Source: Flectobacillus longus
GTDB lineage: Bacteria > Bacteroidota > Bacteroidia > Cytophagales > Spirosomataceae
DNA: 64,000 bases
Reading direction: 5' to 3'
Assembly: GCF_030056705.1 (NCBI RefSeq)
Contig: NZ_JASHIC010000022.1
Location: 1-64,000, forward strand
How positions within the stretch are numbered: the stretch's first letter is position 1; each line of letters opens with the position of its first letter. This document shows, piece by piece, positions 39,101-48,474 of the stretch. The position numbers and the translations under genes were made by a program. The notes under the pieces are model-generated. The model had not been told where the DNA came from. It saw nothing but the letters and a program-made list of their open reading frames with translations, and did not search any database.

Positions 39101-41035
39101 CTATAGTAAAAATTGCAGGGATTTTATTTGCAATTTATGGGATTTACCTACAGGAAATTTTACAAAAATATCATGGTGTCCAGCTATGGCTTTAATACTT
39201 TTACGCACACTATTTTTACCTGATACATAAGGTATTTTTGCTATTAGTTTTCCTGTTCTCAAATCATCTATCCATAGTTCTATTACGCCATTGGTTTCTG
39301 CATTGTATTGAATTTCGATTCCTTTAGCATTCTTTTTTTGCAATCCCAAATCAACTCCTGAAATCATCATCCAGCCACCATTTTCGGAAGTATTTACTAC
39401 AGATTCTTGGTTGGTTTTTTCGACTCCGTAAAAATTACTCATTCCTACAGATGGCAATTTAGAAAAACCATCTTTACAAATAAACCAATCAAAATCAGCG
39501 CTTTTACGCTCGGTAAACAAACCAATACTTGTTCCTACCCATGAATTATAATTAGGTTGAACTTTGTCTAAATTCTGCACATATATGGGACTTCCAACAG
39601 CTTTCCAGTTGTTTCCATCACCACTCGCATAAGCTTTGAGTTCATGAAGATTTCTCTCGATTTTAAGCCATACCAAATCTCCAAAATTGTTGGGAATACT
39701 CTGTGTATTATTTTCAAAACTAAAGATGATTTTCTTTCCATTGTCATACCCACTATATAATCTAACAATTACGGTTTGAGCGCCATTGCTTAAATAAAGC
39801 CCTGCCTTTTCAGCTTCGTTTTGCGCATTAAAATCGAGCTTGGTCACGGTTGAGTAATAATGGTCGGTTTCTTTCTGGACAATACTCGTACGTAATGAAT
39901 CGGGCAGAAGTTTGAGCCAACCTTTTCGGGCTGTTAAATCATACAAATCGGCATGTTTCTTTTTCAAAAAATGCCAATCAAGAGACAGATCCCCTGACTC
40001 AAAATCATCGGAGGCTACACTTCGCCATGCAATCCCCGATTTGGGCAAGTTAGGTTTGAGCACAGGCTGGGTAGTAGGCGCCATTCCCCAAGGGCGGTCA
40101 CCCTCCCATACTACAGGATAAAGCGCTGTTTGTCGACCTGTTCCTGACCAATCATCTTGATTATATCTTTCATAGCTTTGCCCAATTGTCCACCAAGTTC
40201 CATCGGCTAATTGTATAGGAGCTGCAATGTGGTTAGGTCTTCTAAATCCTACTTTTTCGTCATTAATAGGTTTAAAAAACTCGCCAAGCCTCTCCCATTT
40301 AGTAGAGTCGCTTGTAAGAGCTGTAGCTCTAAGCACATATTGTCCTCCCGAAACATCGCCTGCGGGAAAGTAATAATAATAGCCATTTCTTTTACACATT
40401 ACAGGCCCCTCTGCCCAACTATATTGTAATTTGGCATTGATCCAATCCAAGTCTATAACACTTGAGGTCAATTGTCCATCTTTTCCTAACTCTTGCAAAC
40501 GATTCGTTTTCTGTCCGTTTTTGATAACCATATAGGGCTTACCGTCATCATCCACAAAAATAGAATTATCATAACCTAATGGACCTGTTTTGGGATTTGA
40601 CTTTACTTGAACAGGCTCTGACCAAGGTCCTAAAGGAGAATTTGCTTTGCTAAACCATTGTCCATTAGCTGAAAAGTAAATCCAGTAAGAACCATAAAAA
40701 TAAGTAATAGCTCCCTGCCAAGTGCCAGCCGACGGTTGGTCTGTTACCCAATGGGCTTTTTGAGGGGGCAACACCCTGCTAATGATACGCCAATGCACCA
40801 AGTCTTTAGAGTGATAAATAGGCATGTAAGGCGTAAAATGAAAACTTGAGCCACAGTGGTAAAAATCATCTCCTACTTTCAATAGTGTTGGGTCTGGGTG
40901 GTCGCCAGGTAGCACGGGGTTAATATACGTTTTTACTTCGTTGTAAAGTATCTTATCCTCTTGCGCAAAGAGGCCATCTGAGTTTGCTAGTAACAAACTG
41001 CTGAAGAGTACTAAAAAGCTTTTATTAATTTTCAT
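39101..41035 (-). CDS. GH43 glycosidase (beta-xylosidase/arabinofuranosidase) with C-terminal accessory domains
   Basis: 644 residues with signal peptide (DGLFAQE). The GH43 five-bladed propeller covers about 37-330: HPDPTLL with catalytic base D48, GYDNSIFVDDDGKPYM with the pKa-modulating Asp, and YSWAEGPVM with the acid Glu. A concanavalin-like C-terminal domain of the beta-xylosidase type follows (about 345-535), then a CBM6-like module to the end (IEIQYNAETNG). It would remove xylose or arabinose from xylan fragments; the exact specificity cannot be read from sequence. Confidence 0.9.
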   Translation of the reverse strand: MKINKSFLVLFSSLLLANSDGLFAQEDKILYNEVKTYINPVLPGDHPDPTLLKVGDDFYHCGSSFHFTPYMPIYHSKDLVHWRIISRVLPPQKAHWVTDQPSAGTWQGAITYFYGSYWIYFSANGQWFSKANSPLGPWSEPVQVKSNPKTGPLGYDNSIFVDDDGKPYMVIKNGQKTNRLQELGKDGQLTSSVIDLDWINAKLQYSWAEGPVMCKRNGYYYYFPAGDVSGGQYVLRATALTSDSTKWERLGEFFKPINDEKVGFRRPNHIAAPIQLADGTWWTIGQSYERYNQDDWSGTGRQTALYPVVWEGDRPWGMAPTTQPVLKPNLPKSGIAWRSVASDDFESGDLSLDWHFLKKKHADLYDLTARKGWLKLLPDSLRTSIVQKETDHYYSTVTKLDFNAQNEAEKAGLYLSNGAQTVIVRLYSGYDNGKKIIFSFENNTQSIPNNFGDLVWLKIERNLHELKAYASGDGNNWKAVGSPIYVQNLDKVQPNYNSWVGTSIGLFTERKSADFDWFICKDGFSKLPSVGMSNFYGVEKTNQESVVNTSENGGWMMISGVDLGLQKKNAKGIEIQYNAETNGVIELWIDDLRTGKLIAKIPYVSGKNSVRKSIKAIAGHHDIFVKFPVGKSHKLQIKSLQFLL

Positions 41036-41497
41036 TTATCTTTTAAAATTGTTTTTGAATCCTACAAAACTCTACCTATCAAATAGAGTTTTATTCTGTA
41101 CCCATTGTTTGTAATTAGTAAAATATTGTATAGAAATTTTGTGTGGTTCAAAGTAGATAAAAAGGTAAAAAAATATATAGCACAAATAACTAAATATGAT
41201 TACCTCATGTTCAATTAGTCAGACTTGTCGAATTAAGGTAAATTATCTGAAAATCTAAGTGCCAAATACGGTCCATTTCTGGTACAAGTCTCCTGCCCTA
41301 ATTTTTACAAATTGAAGGTCTATTTTATTATACCGTTTTTTTATACCGTTTTTCAAAGTATTCTAAAACTCATTTTATTAAGTATCAGGTATAACTTTAG
41401 ACGTATTTTTTACTTTTCTTTCAATAAGTGCCATTTAATACACTTTTTTATGTATTTTTGATTTAAACAAAAAATAACCTTTCAAAAGAGCAATATA
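41036..41497. other. 462-bp divergent intergenic region (GH43 / hipB)
   Basis: It contains a hairpin (aaaactct and agagtttt near 41068-41093), tagtcagac at 41216-41224 shared with the susC upstream region, and a direct repeat of ataccgttttt near 41331-41352. No gene was seen. The hipB promoter is listed separately. Confidence 0.5.
41453..41460 (+). promoter_or_regulatory. Likely -7 element of the hipBST promoter
   Basis: TATTTTTG fits TAnnTTTG and lies 37 bp upstream of the hipB ATG at 41498. A good -33 TTTG partner is not evident. Confidence 0.5.
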
Positions 41498-41704
41498 ATG
41501 CACTTTAAAATACTAATTCAAACAATCAAGGAAAGACGAGAGATGCTACAAGTAACACAGGAGACTTTAGCAGAACTTTCGGGTGTCGGGCTACGCACGC
41601 TCAAGCAGTTTGAAAGTGGTAAAGGAAATCCTACTGCCGAAACACTCCAAAAATTAGGTGATGCTTTAGGACTGGAATTATGTTTCAAAATAAAAGAACT
41701 GTAA
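41498..41704 (+). CDS. hipB: HipB-type XRE DNA-binding protein
   Basis: 68 residues, almost entirely one Cro/C1-type helix-turn-helix (LQVTQETLAELSGVGLRTLKQFESGKGNP). It is the first gene of a three-gene unit with hipS-like and hipT-like genes 6 and 19 bp apart. In the HipBST arrangement HipB represses the operon and contributes to the complex, while neutralisation of the kinase is attributed mainly to HipS (family knowledge). Confidence 0.88.
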   Translation: MHFKILIQTIKERREMLQVTQETLAELSGVGLRTLKQFESGKGNPTAETLQKLGDALGLELCFKIKEL

Positions 41705-41710
41705 AAAGGT

Positions 41711-42040
41711 ATGAGGCAAGCCCAAGTATTTTATAAAAATCAACAAGCTGGTTTTTTGACTCATGAAGATAATGGTAGTTTTACTTTTTGCTATTTGGAC
41801 ACATGGTTTGCGAATCCTAGTAAACCTAGCGTGAGTTTGACTTTGCCAAAGACATCACAATGCTATACCTCGGAAGTACTATTTCCTTTTTTTTACAATA
41901 TGCTTCCAGAAGGAGTCAACAAACAAGTAGTATGTCAACTAATGCGAATAGACTCCGATGACTATTTTGGGTTATTGCTTATAACTGCCCGACACGATAG
42001 CATTGGAGCAGTAACTGTTCAAGAATTACCAAGTAACTAA
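41711..42040 (+). CDS. hipS: HipS-like small subunit (HipA N-terminal subdomain as a separate protein)
   Basis: 109 residues equivalent to the N-terminal subdomain 1 of HipA: FYKNQQAGFLTHEDNGSFTFCYLD, SLTLPKTSQCYTSEVLFPFFYNMLPEG and DDYFGLLLITARHDSIGAVTV. It ends as an independent protein with a stop, and the kinase starts 19 bp later in the same frame spacing as known hipBST loci. In those systems HipS acts as the antitoxin. The alternative, a HipA gene split by mutation, is less likely because both parts begin and end cleanly. Confidence 0.85.
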   Translation: MRQAQVFYKNQQAGFLTHEDNGSFTFCYLDTWFANPSKPSVSLTLPKTSQCYTSEVLFPFFYNMLPEGVNKQVVCQLMRIDSDDYFGLLLITARHDSIGAVTVQELPSN

Positions 42041-42059
42041 ACCCCAAACCTTCTATTGT

Positions 42060-43034
42060 ATGCACTTTGATAGATGTCCAGGTACTTTGACGATGGGATA
42101 TGACGCCTACAGTAAAACATGTTTAAATCAAATGTTCGATGGTCGTAAGGTATCTCCTATTTTGCCATATCTATCGCCCGTAGGCAATATAAACACTGAT
42201 GAACTTTTTCAAGAAAACCATACGAGAATATCAGTATCAGGGGTGCAAGAAAAATTTTCGATGCTTTTAGAAAAAAATCGTTTACGATTAGTGAATGAAG
42301 GCGAACGAGGTGCTTATATTTTAAAACCTATTCCATCGACAGGTAAAAACGCAGCGCTAATGCCAGCCAATGAGCATTTGACTATGCAAATTGCTAGGCA
42401 GGTTTTTGACATAGAAACAGCAGAAAATGTTTTGATTTTTTTTCAAAATGAACAGCCAGCCTACTTAACTAAGCGTTTTGATTTGAAGAAAGACGGAAGC
42501 AAATGGGCCAAAGAAGATTTTGCATCTTTGGCAGGCAGAACCCCTCAAACACACGGAACCCATTACAAATATCAAGGTAACTATTTGGAGCTATTCATGA
42601 TTCTTAAAAAATATGTACCTGCCTACAGTATCGAAGCTCCTAAGCTTTGGAAATTGCTCTTATTTAATTATCTATTTTCTAATGGTGATGCTCACTACAA
42701 AAACTTTTCGCTTATCGAAACAGAATTGGGTGATTTCAAACTTAGTCCTGCTTATGATTTACTCAACAGTCGCTTGCATATCAACGATGGAGACTTTGCT
42801 CTAGAAGATGGACTTTTGCCTAAAATCATAGCAAAAGGGAAAATCTATCAACAGTTTATTCTATTAGCTCAAGAAGCTCAAATTTCGACAAAGACGGTAG
42901 AAAGAATTTTGGATTTTATGTTCAAGCAATCAGAAAGGGTTTCAGCCCTAATTGAATCTTCTTTTTTACCTGAAAAAACACAACGAAATTACTGGCAAGC
43001 TTACCAAACACGTTTGAATAAGTTAACAAGGTAA
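42060..43034 (+). CDS. hipT: HipT-like serine/threonine kinase toxin
   Basis: 324 residues. The glycine-rich loop reads ISVSGVQEKFS with two serines at 58 and 60 in the places where HipT kinases autophosphorylate. Catalytic loop FSNGDAHYKNF carries D210 and the metal-binding motif SPAYDLL carries D233. Members phosphorylate a tRNA-charging factor or synthetase and stop translation; the target here is unknown. The TTG-rich region upstream was considered, but the ATG at 42060 gives the expected HipT length. Confidence 0.88.
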   Translation: MHFDRCPGTLTMGYDAYSKTCLNQMFDGRKVSPILPYLSPVGNINTDELFQENHTRISVSGVQEKFSMLLEKNRLRLVNEGERGAYILKPIPSTGKNAALMPANEHLTMQIARQVFDIETAENVLIFFQNEQPAYLTKRFDLKKDGSKWAKEDFASLAGRTPQTHGTHYKYQGNYLELFMILKKYVPAYSIEAPKLWKLLLFNYLFSNGDAHYKNFSLIETELGDFKLSPAYDLLNSRLHINDGDFALEDGLLPKIIAKGKIYQQFILLAQEAQISTKTVERILDFMFKQSERVSALIESSFLPEKTQRNYWQAYQTRLNKLTR

Positions 43035-43047
43035 ACAGTTTAATAAT

Positions 43048-43170
43048 GCAAAATTAAAATAATTTTACCCGCAATAGGCATTAAGCTGTATGCCGTATGC
43101 TAAAAGGATAAAAGTGTCTCTAGTGAAATCTTGATTACATTTTTTGCTTACTGCCTACGGCTTAATACTT
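43048..43170. repeat. Dispersed ~120-bp intergenic repeat, copy 2
   Basis: It shares the opening gcaaaattaaaataatttta and the closing tactgcctacggc with the copy at 38882-39006. It fills the gap between the stops of hipT and the convergent GH10. Confidence 0.6.
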
Positions 43171-44239
43171 ACTTTTTCCATTCAATAACCTTAAAATAAG
43201 CTGGTTTAGGATTACAGTTTTCATCAAAAAGCAGAGGGTAATCTTTTCTTCCTTTCACAGGAAAATTATCGAGCCAAGAATGCTTATCAGATACGTTCCA
43301 GAAGGTAACTCCAGTAATCGAAGTTTTATATTTTCTTAAAATTTCAAATATTTTACCATAATGTTCAGCCTGTTTCTGTAAAAGAGCGTCTGTGAGCACT
43401 AGTTTATCTTTGGCGTTTTTGGGACGACTATCATGTTCTTTTTGAAAAACAGAGATATCCATTTCGGTAATTTGAATCTTTAATCCTAAAGAAGAAAACT
43501 TTTTGATAGACTCTTCCAACGCTTGATTGGAAGGTTCATAAATAGACCAATGCCCCTGCAATCCTACTCCATGAATCGGTACCCCTTTAGCTAATAAACC
43601 TTTCAATAACTGATAGATTTTTTCTCTTTTTTGAGGATTTTCGGTATTATAATCGTTATAAAAAAGTTGCGCTGTTGGATCAGCAGTATGTGCATACTCA
43701 AAGGCTTTTGCAATGTATTCCTCCCCTATTATTTCCAAAAATGGACTTGGTCGAAGCATTTCAGTTCCTGCATCAGATACGGCTTCATTAACCACATCAT
43801 AGGCATAAATTTGCCCTCGATAGCGCGACATAATCATACCGATATGTATCTTCAAGCGTTCGAGTAAGACAGCTTTACTCACTTTCATGCCATCTTTCAT
43901 AAAAAACCACGCAGGCGCTTGGTTATGCCAGCACAGTGTGTGGCCACGCATTGCCATTCCATGAATCTTAGCAAACGCAAGAATTTCATCGACTGGTGCC
44001 CAATTATATTCATTTTCGGCTGGATGAATCGGCTCCATTTTCATAGCATTTTCTGGCGTGATGCTATTGAAATGTTTGATTATCAATTTGCTTTCAGGAT
44101 CACTGGATAGTACTGTTTGATTTACAGCGACACCAATAGGAAAATAGGCTTGATAGTAGTCTTTGATGCCTTGCTTCTGAGCAAAGCATTCAAGTGACGC
44201 ACCAAGAATGAAAGCTATCAAATATATTTTCTTCAACAT
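43169..44239 (-). CDS. GH10 endo-1,4-beta-xylanase (third copy)
   Basis: About 356 residues from ATG 44239 (MLKKIYLIAFILGASLECFAQ, signal peptide); a start at 44254 adds five residues. Full GH10 barrel: GHTLCWHNQAP, AYDVVNEAV (acid/base E152), GVGLQGHWSIY and IQITEMDIS (nucleophile E259), ending TFWNVSDKHSWLDN. Single domain, no CBM. It is separated from the other xylan genes by hipBST and abuts the replication origin region upstream. Confidence 0.94.
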   Translation of the reverse strand: MLKKIYLIAFILGASLECFAQKQGIKDYYQAYFPIGVAVNQTVLSSDPESKLIIKHFNSITPENAMKMEPIHPAENEYNWAPVDEILAFAKIHGMAMRGHTLCWHNQAPAWFFMKDGMKVSKAVLLERLKIHIGMIMSRYRGQIYAYDVVNEAVSDAGTEMLRPSPFLEIIGEEYIAKAFEYAHTADPTAQLFYNDYNTENPQKREKIYQLLKGLLAKGVPIHGVGLQGHWSIYEPSNQALEESIKKFSSLGLKIQITEMDISVFQKEHDSRPKNAKDKLVLTDALLQKQAEHYGKIFEILRKYKTSITGVTFWNVSDKHSWLDNFPVKGRKDYPLLFDENCNPKPAYFKVIEWKK

Positions 44240-44440
44240 GATTAAATTGTTCAAAGCTATTTATTTCTAAAATAGGTTTTTTGACCCATAACAAGACTCT
44301 ATAAAAACCTTAAGTTAAGATTATGTTTTTATGATTCTAAATTATATTTCAAATTTTTTAAGGCTTACGCTAGCCTTGTCTATAGTAGCTGTATATCCAA
44401 GCTTAAAAGATTTTTCTCCTACCTTAATACCAAAATGAAT

Positions 44441-44879
44441 TACGAGAAAAACCCCGTCGCGGAATATCTTATTTATATCTTTTTTTTTAAAATTTAACCA
44501 CTACTAATTAGTAGCTATTTCTATATTACTTATTATAGGGAAAAAATTGATTCGCAACTAATTGATTTTCAGTATTTTACAAATGTATAATTACGAGAAA
44601 AACCCCGTCTAATTACGAGAAAAACCCCGTCTAACTACGAGAAAAACCCCGTTAACTACGAGAAATCCCCCGTTAACTACGAGAAAAACCCCGTTACTAC
44701 GAGAAAAACCCCGTTAACTACGAGAAAAACCCCGTTAACTACGAGAAATCCCCCGTCAAATGGTATGTAAAAAGCAGGTGTAATTCGTTTTTTTATAGAA
44801 AAATCATAATAAATGGAGTTATCCTATTTTAATCCAATTAACAATTTTAGAGACACGCTAATTACGAGAAAAACCCCGT
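44441..44879 (+). other. Iteron origin of replication (oriV)
   Basis: Ten copies of a 17-bp core, tacgagaaaaaccccgt, start at 44441, 44592, 44614, 44636, 44657, 44678, 44698, 44719, 44740 and 44863. Eight are tandem at 20-22 bp spacing, about two helical turns, all in one orientation; copies 5 and 9 carry the variant agaaatcccccgt. A T/A-rich stretch (44466-44590) lies inside the array and could be the unwinding element. They directly precede the rep gene, as in iteron plasmids where initiator monomers load on the repeats. Confidence 0.9.
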
Positions 44880-44887
44880 TTGTTTTA

Positions 44888-44918
44888 TTTGCGAGAATTC
44901 TTTGATGTATCTCGTAAA
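44888..44918. promoter_or_regulatory. Inverted half-iterons: likely Rep operator
   Basis: Arms tttgcgaga (44888-44896) and tctcgtaaa (44910-44918) differ from a perfect inversion at one base and each contains the iteron start (t)acgaga. They overlap the rep promoter. In iteron plasmids Rep dimers bind such inverted partial iterons to repress rep. Confidence 0.7.
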
Positions 44919-44931
44919 TAATTTATTTTTG
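44901..44931 (+). promoter_or_regulatory. rep promoter
   Basis: TTTG at 44901-44904 and TATTTTTG at 44924-44931 are 19 bp apart and fit the Bacteroidota consensus TTTG/TAnnTTTG. The ATG of rep is at 44936, so the transcript would have almost no leader. Confidence 0.65.
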
Positions 44932-44935
44932 ATAT

Positions 44936-46108
44936 ATGAAATCTGTAAAAAAATATAGTTTCGTTGAGTCGGATATAACTGTAGCACAGCACAATGAGTT
45001 GGTAAAGGCGAGGTTTAATATGTCCTTGATGGAAACTCGTCTTTTTGTGGCGTTGTTAGCACGTATCAACAAAGGCGATACCGAATTTGCGCTTTGTCGT
45101 ATTCCTATATCCGAAGTATGTGCCAACGTTGATGGGGGAAAATCATATCAGGAAGTAAAAGAGGCCGTTGTGAAGTTATCTAGTAAGGTAATAACAATAG
45201 AAACGATGGATTCGAACGGAAAGCGTGAAATTATAAGTGATCCATTGATGGCAACCTGTCGTTACAAAGATGGCTCAGGTTTTATTGTGGCACAGCTCAA
45301 CCACTTTGTAAAGCCGTACCTTCTGCAACTCAAAGGAAATTTTACAGTAGCAGAAATCAAAGTATTGTTACAATTAAGAAGTTACTATTCCTACCGAATT
45401 TATTGGCTGCTGAAAGCAACAGCCTACAACGCAAGTAATTTTACAATTGAAGTTCAGGAGCTACGAAGTATTTTGGGCATCGAAAACCAGTACCCAAACT
45501 TTTATGACTTCAAAAAATGGGTATTGTTGGTTTCTCAAAAAGAGTTAGCAAGTACAGATATGTCATTTTCTTTCAAAGAAATCAAAGATGGTCGATCTGT
45601 GAAGTTAGTGGAGTTTATTATTGACCGTCAGATGGTATTACGCCTCGACGAAGATATTATTTTACCCGTGGTTATTCAGAGTAAACTTTCCGAAAACGGT
45701 ATTAGTCTCAACTCAATGCAAGAAATCAGTGATTTGCTAAGAGCTGGAACTATCGACGATGAGTACATCATGTTTGTAATCAATGAACTTACAAAAAAGA
45801 AGGACAGAGGAAGTATTAAGTCACTTTCGGGTGCCATCTACGTAGCAATCGTCAAGCAACAATTACTCAAAGAATACTTAGAGTACAAGAATTCGAAAGT
45901 ATATAAACAGCCAGTTACTAAGGCTTCGCCGATACAACATCGTATTGCTACTGTATTGAAGTTGGAAGAACAGCGTGAAGGCTTTGATTTGATGAAAAAA
46001 CGCGGAATGACAGATTTAAACACATTTGACGATTTTTTGAATAGCCTTTTTGTAGAAGGTTTTAGACTTGAAAAACAAAATGGTATAGATATTTTAATCA
46101 AAGATTAA
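44936..46108 (+). CDS. rep: Rep_3-family plasmid replication initiator
   Basis: 390 residues. The first half shows the Rep_3/RepB signature: HNELVKARFNMSLMETRLFVALLARI near residue 20, VCANVDGGKSYQEVKEAVVKL near 60, and LLQLRSYYSYRIYWLLKATAY near 145, i.e. two winged-helix domains. The C-terminal 130 residues form an extra helical part of unknown role. It binds the iterons just upstream and starts replication. The start was chosen by the near-perfect promoter 5 bp upstream and the usual family N-terminus. Confidence 0.93.
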   Translation: MKSVKKYSFVESDITVAQHNELVKARFNMSLMETRLFVALLARINKGDTEFALCRIPISEVCANVDGGKSYQEVKEAVVKLSSKVITIETMDSNGKREIISDPLMATCRYKDGSGFIVAQLNHFVKPYLLQLKGNFTVAEIKVLLQLRSYYSYRIYWLLKATAYNASNFTIEVQELRSILGIENQYPNFYDFKKWVLLVSQKELASTDMSFSFKEIKDGRSVKLVEFIIDRQMVLRLDEDIILPVVIQSKLSENGISLNSMQEISDLLRAGTIDDEYIMFVINELTKKKDRGSIKSLSGAIYVAIVKQQLLKEYLEYKNSKVYKQPVTKASPIQHRIATVLKLEEQREGFDLMKKRGMTDLNTFDDFLNSLFVEGFRLEKQNGIDILIKD

Positions 46109-46283
46109 ATTTGAGAAAGTAAATTTGGTAGGTCTTGAAAAATAGAATTATTCTTTGGTGTTGCAAAAAGTAGGGTATTATTTTCCTAATTTTTCTTTTT
46201 CAAAAGGTTGATGTGTAAAGATTTATTTTACGCAAGATTCCTCTATTAAAACCCAATTTTCAAACCTAAAATTTATTTAATTC

Positions 46284-48440
46284 ATGAAAAAAAAACTTTT
46301 ATCTATTGCTCTCATTCTGGGAACAATTAGTAATCTATTCTCTCAAAATCAAACTATTGAACAAGATTGGCTTGTTCATCCAATAGCTCAAAAATCACAA
46401 ATTCAAATCAAGGATTCTCACATTATTTTAGATAATGGTCTTGTTCGCAGAAGTTTTTTTCTGGGCGACAACTTAGTTTGTTATGACTATTTTAACAAAT
46501 GCACTCAGCAACAATTGATACGTTCGCTAAAGCCAGAAGCTAGAGTAATAATAGATGGAAAAACGTATTGTGTTGGTGGCTTAGAAGGGCAAAAAGAAAA
46601 TGCCTACTTAAAAAAAGAATGGTTAAAAGGTCTTCGTAAAGGAAGCTCCGACTTTGTTTATCAGTCATTCGAAGTAAAATCTGTTGAGCCTTTTGTCAAT
46701 TGGAAAGCTAGCACATGGGCATCCAATACAAAACATCCAGAAGGCAAACGATTGATACTAAGTTTTTTGCCTCAAGTGCAAGATTTACAAGGTATTAAAA
46801 TACAAGTTAACTATGAGTTGTATGATAATATTCCATTGATTATCAAATGGGTAGAGGTAATCAATCAGAGCCATAAAACGATTCATGTCGATAGAGTAGT
46901 AAATGAAATTTTAGGCTTGGTAGAAGAAGAAAGTGCCGTAGTAGGGAGTCCAACGCAGATGAAAAAACAGCATGGTATTTACTTCGAAACTAATTATGCT
47001 TTTAACAATGCTATGCGTTATGATATTAGTGACCAAACCACTCATTGGCTGATAGATTCGACTTATACCTCACAGGTAAATTACAATTACGAAACACCTT
47101 GCTTGTTTGAGGTATATCCCGAAAAGGTCTCTCATATTAAAATTGCTAATGGTGAAAGTTATAAATCTGTACGTACACACGAGCTGTTGATGGACTCTTA
47201 CGATCGTCAGCGTAGGGGTTTAATGATTCGTAAAATGTATCGTACTATAGCTCCATGGACAACTCAAAATCCTATTTTCATGCACTTGGTCAGTCAAAAT
47301 GACGAACAAGTTGTCAATTGTATCAATCAATGTGCTGCAACAGGGTACGAAGCTTTGATTTTGAGTTTTGGAAGTCACCTCAATATGGAAGATACTAGCG
47401 AGTTAAATTTATCTCGCTGGAAAAAATTAGCAGACTATGCTCATTCCAAAGGAATACTATTGGGTGGATATTCTTTGTTTAGTAGTCGCCGAATCGATGA
47501 TGACAATGACGTAGTAGATCCAGTAACGGGAAAAACTGGGCATGCGTTTTTTGGAAATGCGCCTTGCTTTGGAAGTAAGTGGGGACTTGATTACCGAGAT
47601 AAAATCAAACACTTTTTTGCAGTAACTCATTTTGATATTTGGGAAAACGATGGTCCATACCCTGGCGATGTATGTGCTTCGACCAAACACCCTGGTCACG
47701 AGAATTTGGCTGATTCGCAATGGAAACAAATGAATATCCAGAAAGAGTTATATCGTTGGTTGAATGAAAGTGGCGTATATATCAATGCGCCAGATTGGTA
47801 TTTTTTGGATGGCACTCATAAAATTGCCTTAGGTTATCGTGAGGTAAACTTTTCGTTGAGTAGAGCACAACAGCGTATTTTGAATCGACAAAATATCCAC
47901 GATGGCACTATCGAAAAGACAAGCTCGATGAGTTGGGGATTTGTACCATTGACCAAATATCAAGGTGGAGACGAGAGTGCTATTTTAGAACCTCTCAATG
48001 AGCACCTCTCTGATTATGAACAACTGATGATGATTTATTATGGGGCTGGTGTTCAAGCCTGTTATCGAGGGCCACGACTATACGATACCGATGATACAAA
48101 AGCTGTTGTGCAAAAATCTATTAGCTGGTATAAAAAGTATAGAGATATTTTGAATGCTGATATGATTCAGCTTCGTCGTGCTGATGGAAGAGATTGGGAT
48201 GGTTTGCTTCATGTATCGAGCTCCCTAGCTCAAAAAGGATTAGCCATGCTGTATAATCCAAATACCGAAGCCATAGAGAGAACCATTATACTCCCCCTCT
48301 ATTATACAGGATTGACCAAAGAAGCTAAAGTCAGAGAAAAAGAAGGTACCTCAAAAGTATATAGTTTGAACCGTAATTATGAAATTCAAGTAAAAGTGAA
48401 AATTCCTGCCGAGGGATACACTTGGTTAGTGATCGAGTAA
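46284..48440 (+). CDS. Secreted putative glycosidase (alpha-galactosidase-like barrel)
   Basis: 718 residues with signal peptide (NLFSQ). The first 290 residues look like the beta-sandwich that precedes clan GH-D barrels (IILDNGLVRRSFFL, YELYDNIPLIIKWVEV). Then a TIM-barrel-like part has YEALILSFGSHLNMED, LADYAHSKGILLGGYSLF, FDIWENDGPYPGDV and YINAPDWYFLDGTHKIALGYRE. The Asp residues in FDIWENDG and APDWYF are candidates for catalysis. I cannot assign a CAZy family with certainty. It may remove alpha-linked substituents from plant glycans. It stands alone after rep. Confidence 0.55.
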   Translation: MKKKLLSIALILGTISNLFSQNQTIEQDWLVHPIAQKSQIQIKDSHIILDNGLVRRSFFLGDNLVCYDYFNKCTQQQLIRSLKPEARVIIDGKTYCVGGLEGQKENAYLKKEWLKGLRKGSSDFVYQSFEVKSVEPFVNWKASTWASNTKHPEGKRLILSFLPQVQDLQGIKIQVNYELYDNIPLIIKWVEVINQSHKTIHVDRVVNEILGLVEEESAVVGSPTQMKKQHGIYFETNYAFNNAMRYDISDQTTHWLIDSTYTSQVNYNYETPCLFEVYPEKVSHIKIANGESYKSVRTHELLMDSYDRQRRGLMIRKMYRTIAPWTTQNPIFMHLVSQNDEQVVNCINQCAATGYEALILSFGSHLNMEDTSELNLSRWKKLADYAHSKGILLGGYSLFSSRRIDDDNDVVDPVTGKTGHAFFGNAPCFGSKWGLDYRDKIKHFFAVTHFDIWENDGPYPGDVCASTKHPGHENLADSQWKQMNIQKELYRWLNESGVYINAPDWYFLDGTHKIALGYREVNFSLSRAQQRILNRQNIHDGTIEKTSSMSWGFVPLTKYQGGDESAILEPLNEHLSDYEQLMMIYYGAGVQACYRGPRLYDTDDTKAVVQKSISWYKKYRDILNADMIQLRRADGRDWDGLLHVSSSLAQKGLAMLYNPNTEAIERTIILPLYYTGLTKEAKVREKEGTSKVYSLNRNYEIQVKVKIPAEGYTWLVIE

Positions 48441-48474
48441 AAACACAACTCTTTTGCGATAACTTAACTATTAG

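Noticed and set aside
44592-44756. Tandem short repeats resembling a CRISPR array
   Set aside because: Period is only 20-22 bp with 3-5 bp between cores, no spacers, and a replication initiator gene follows; these are iterons.
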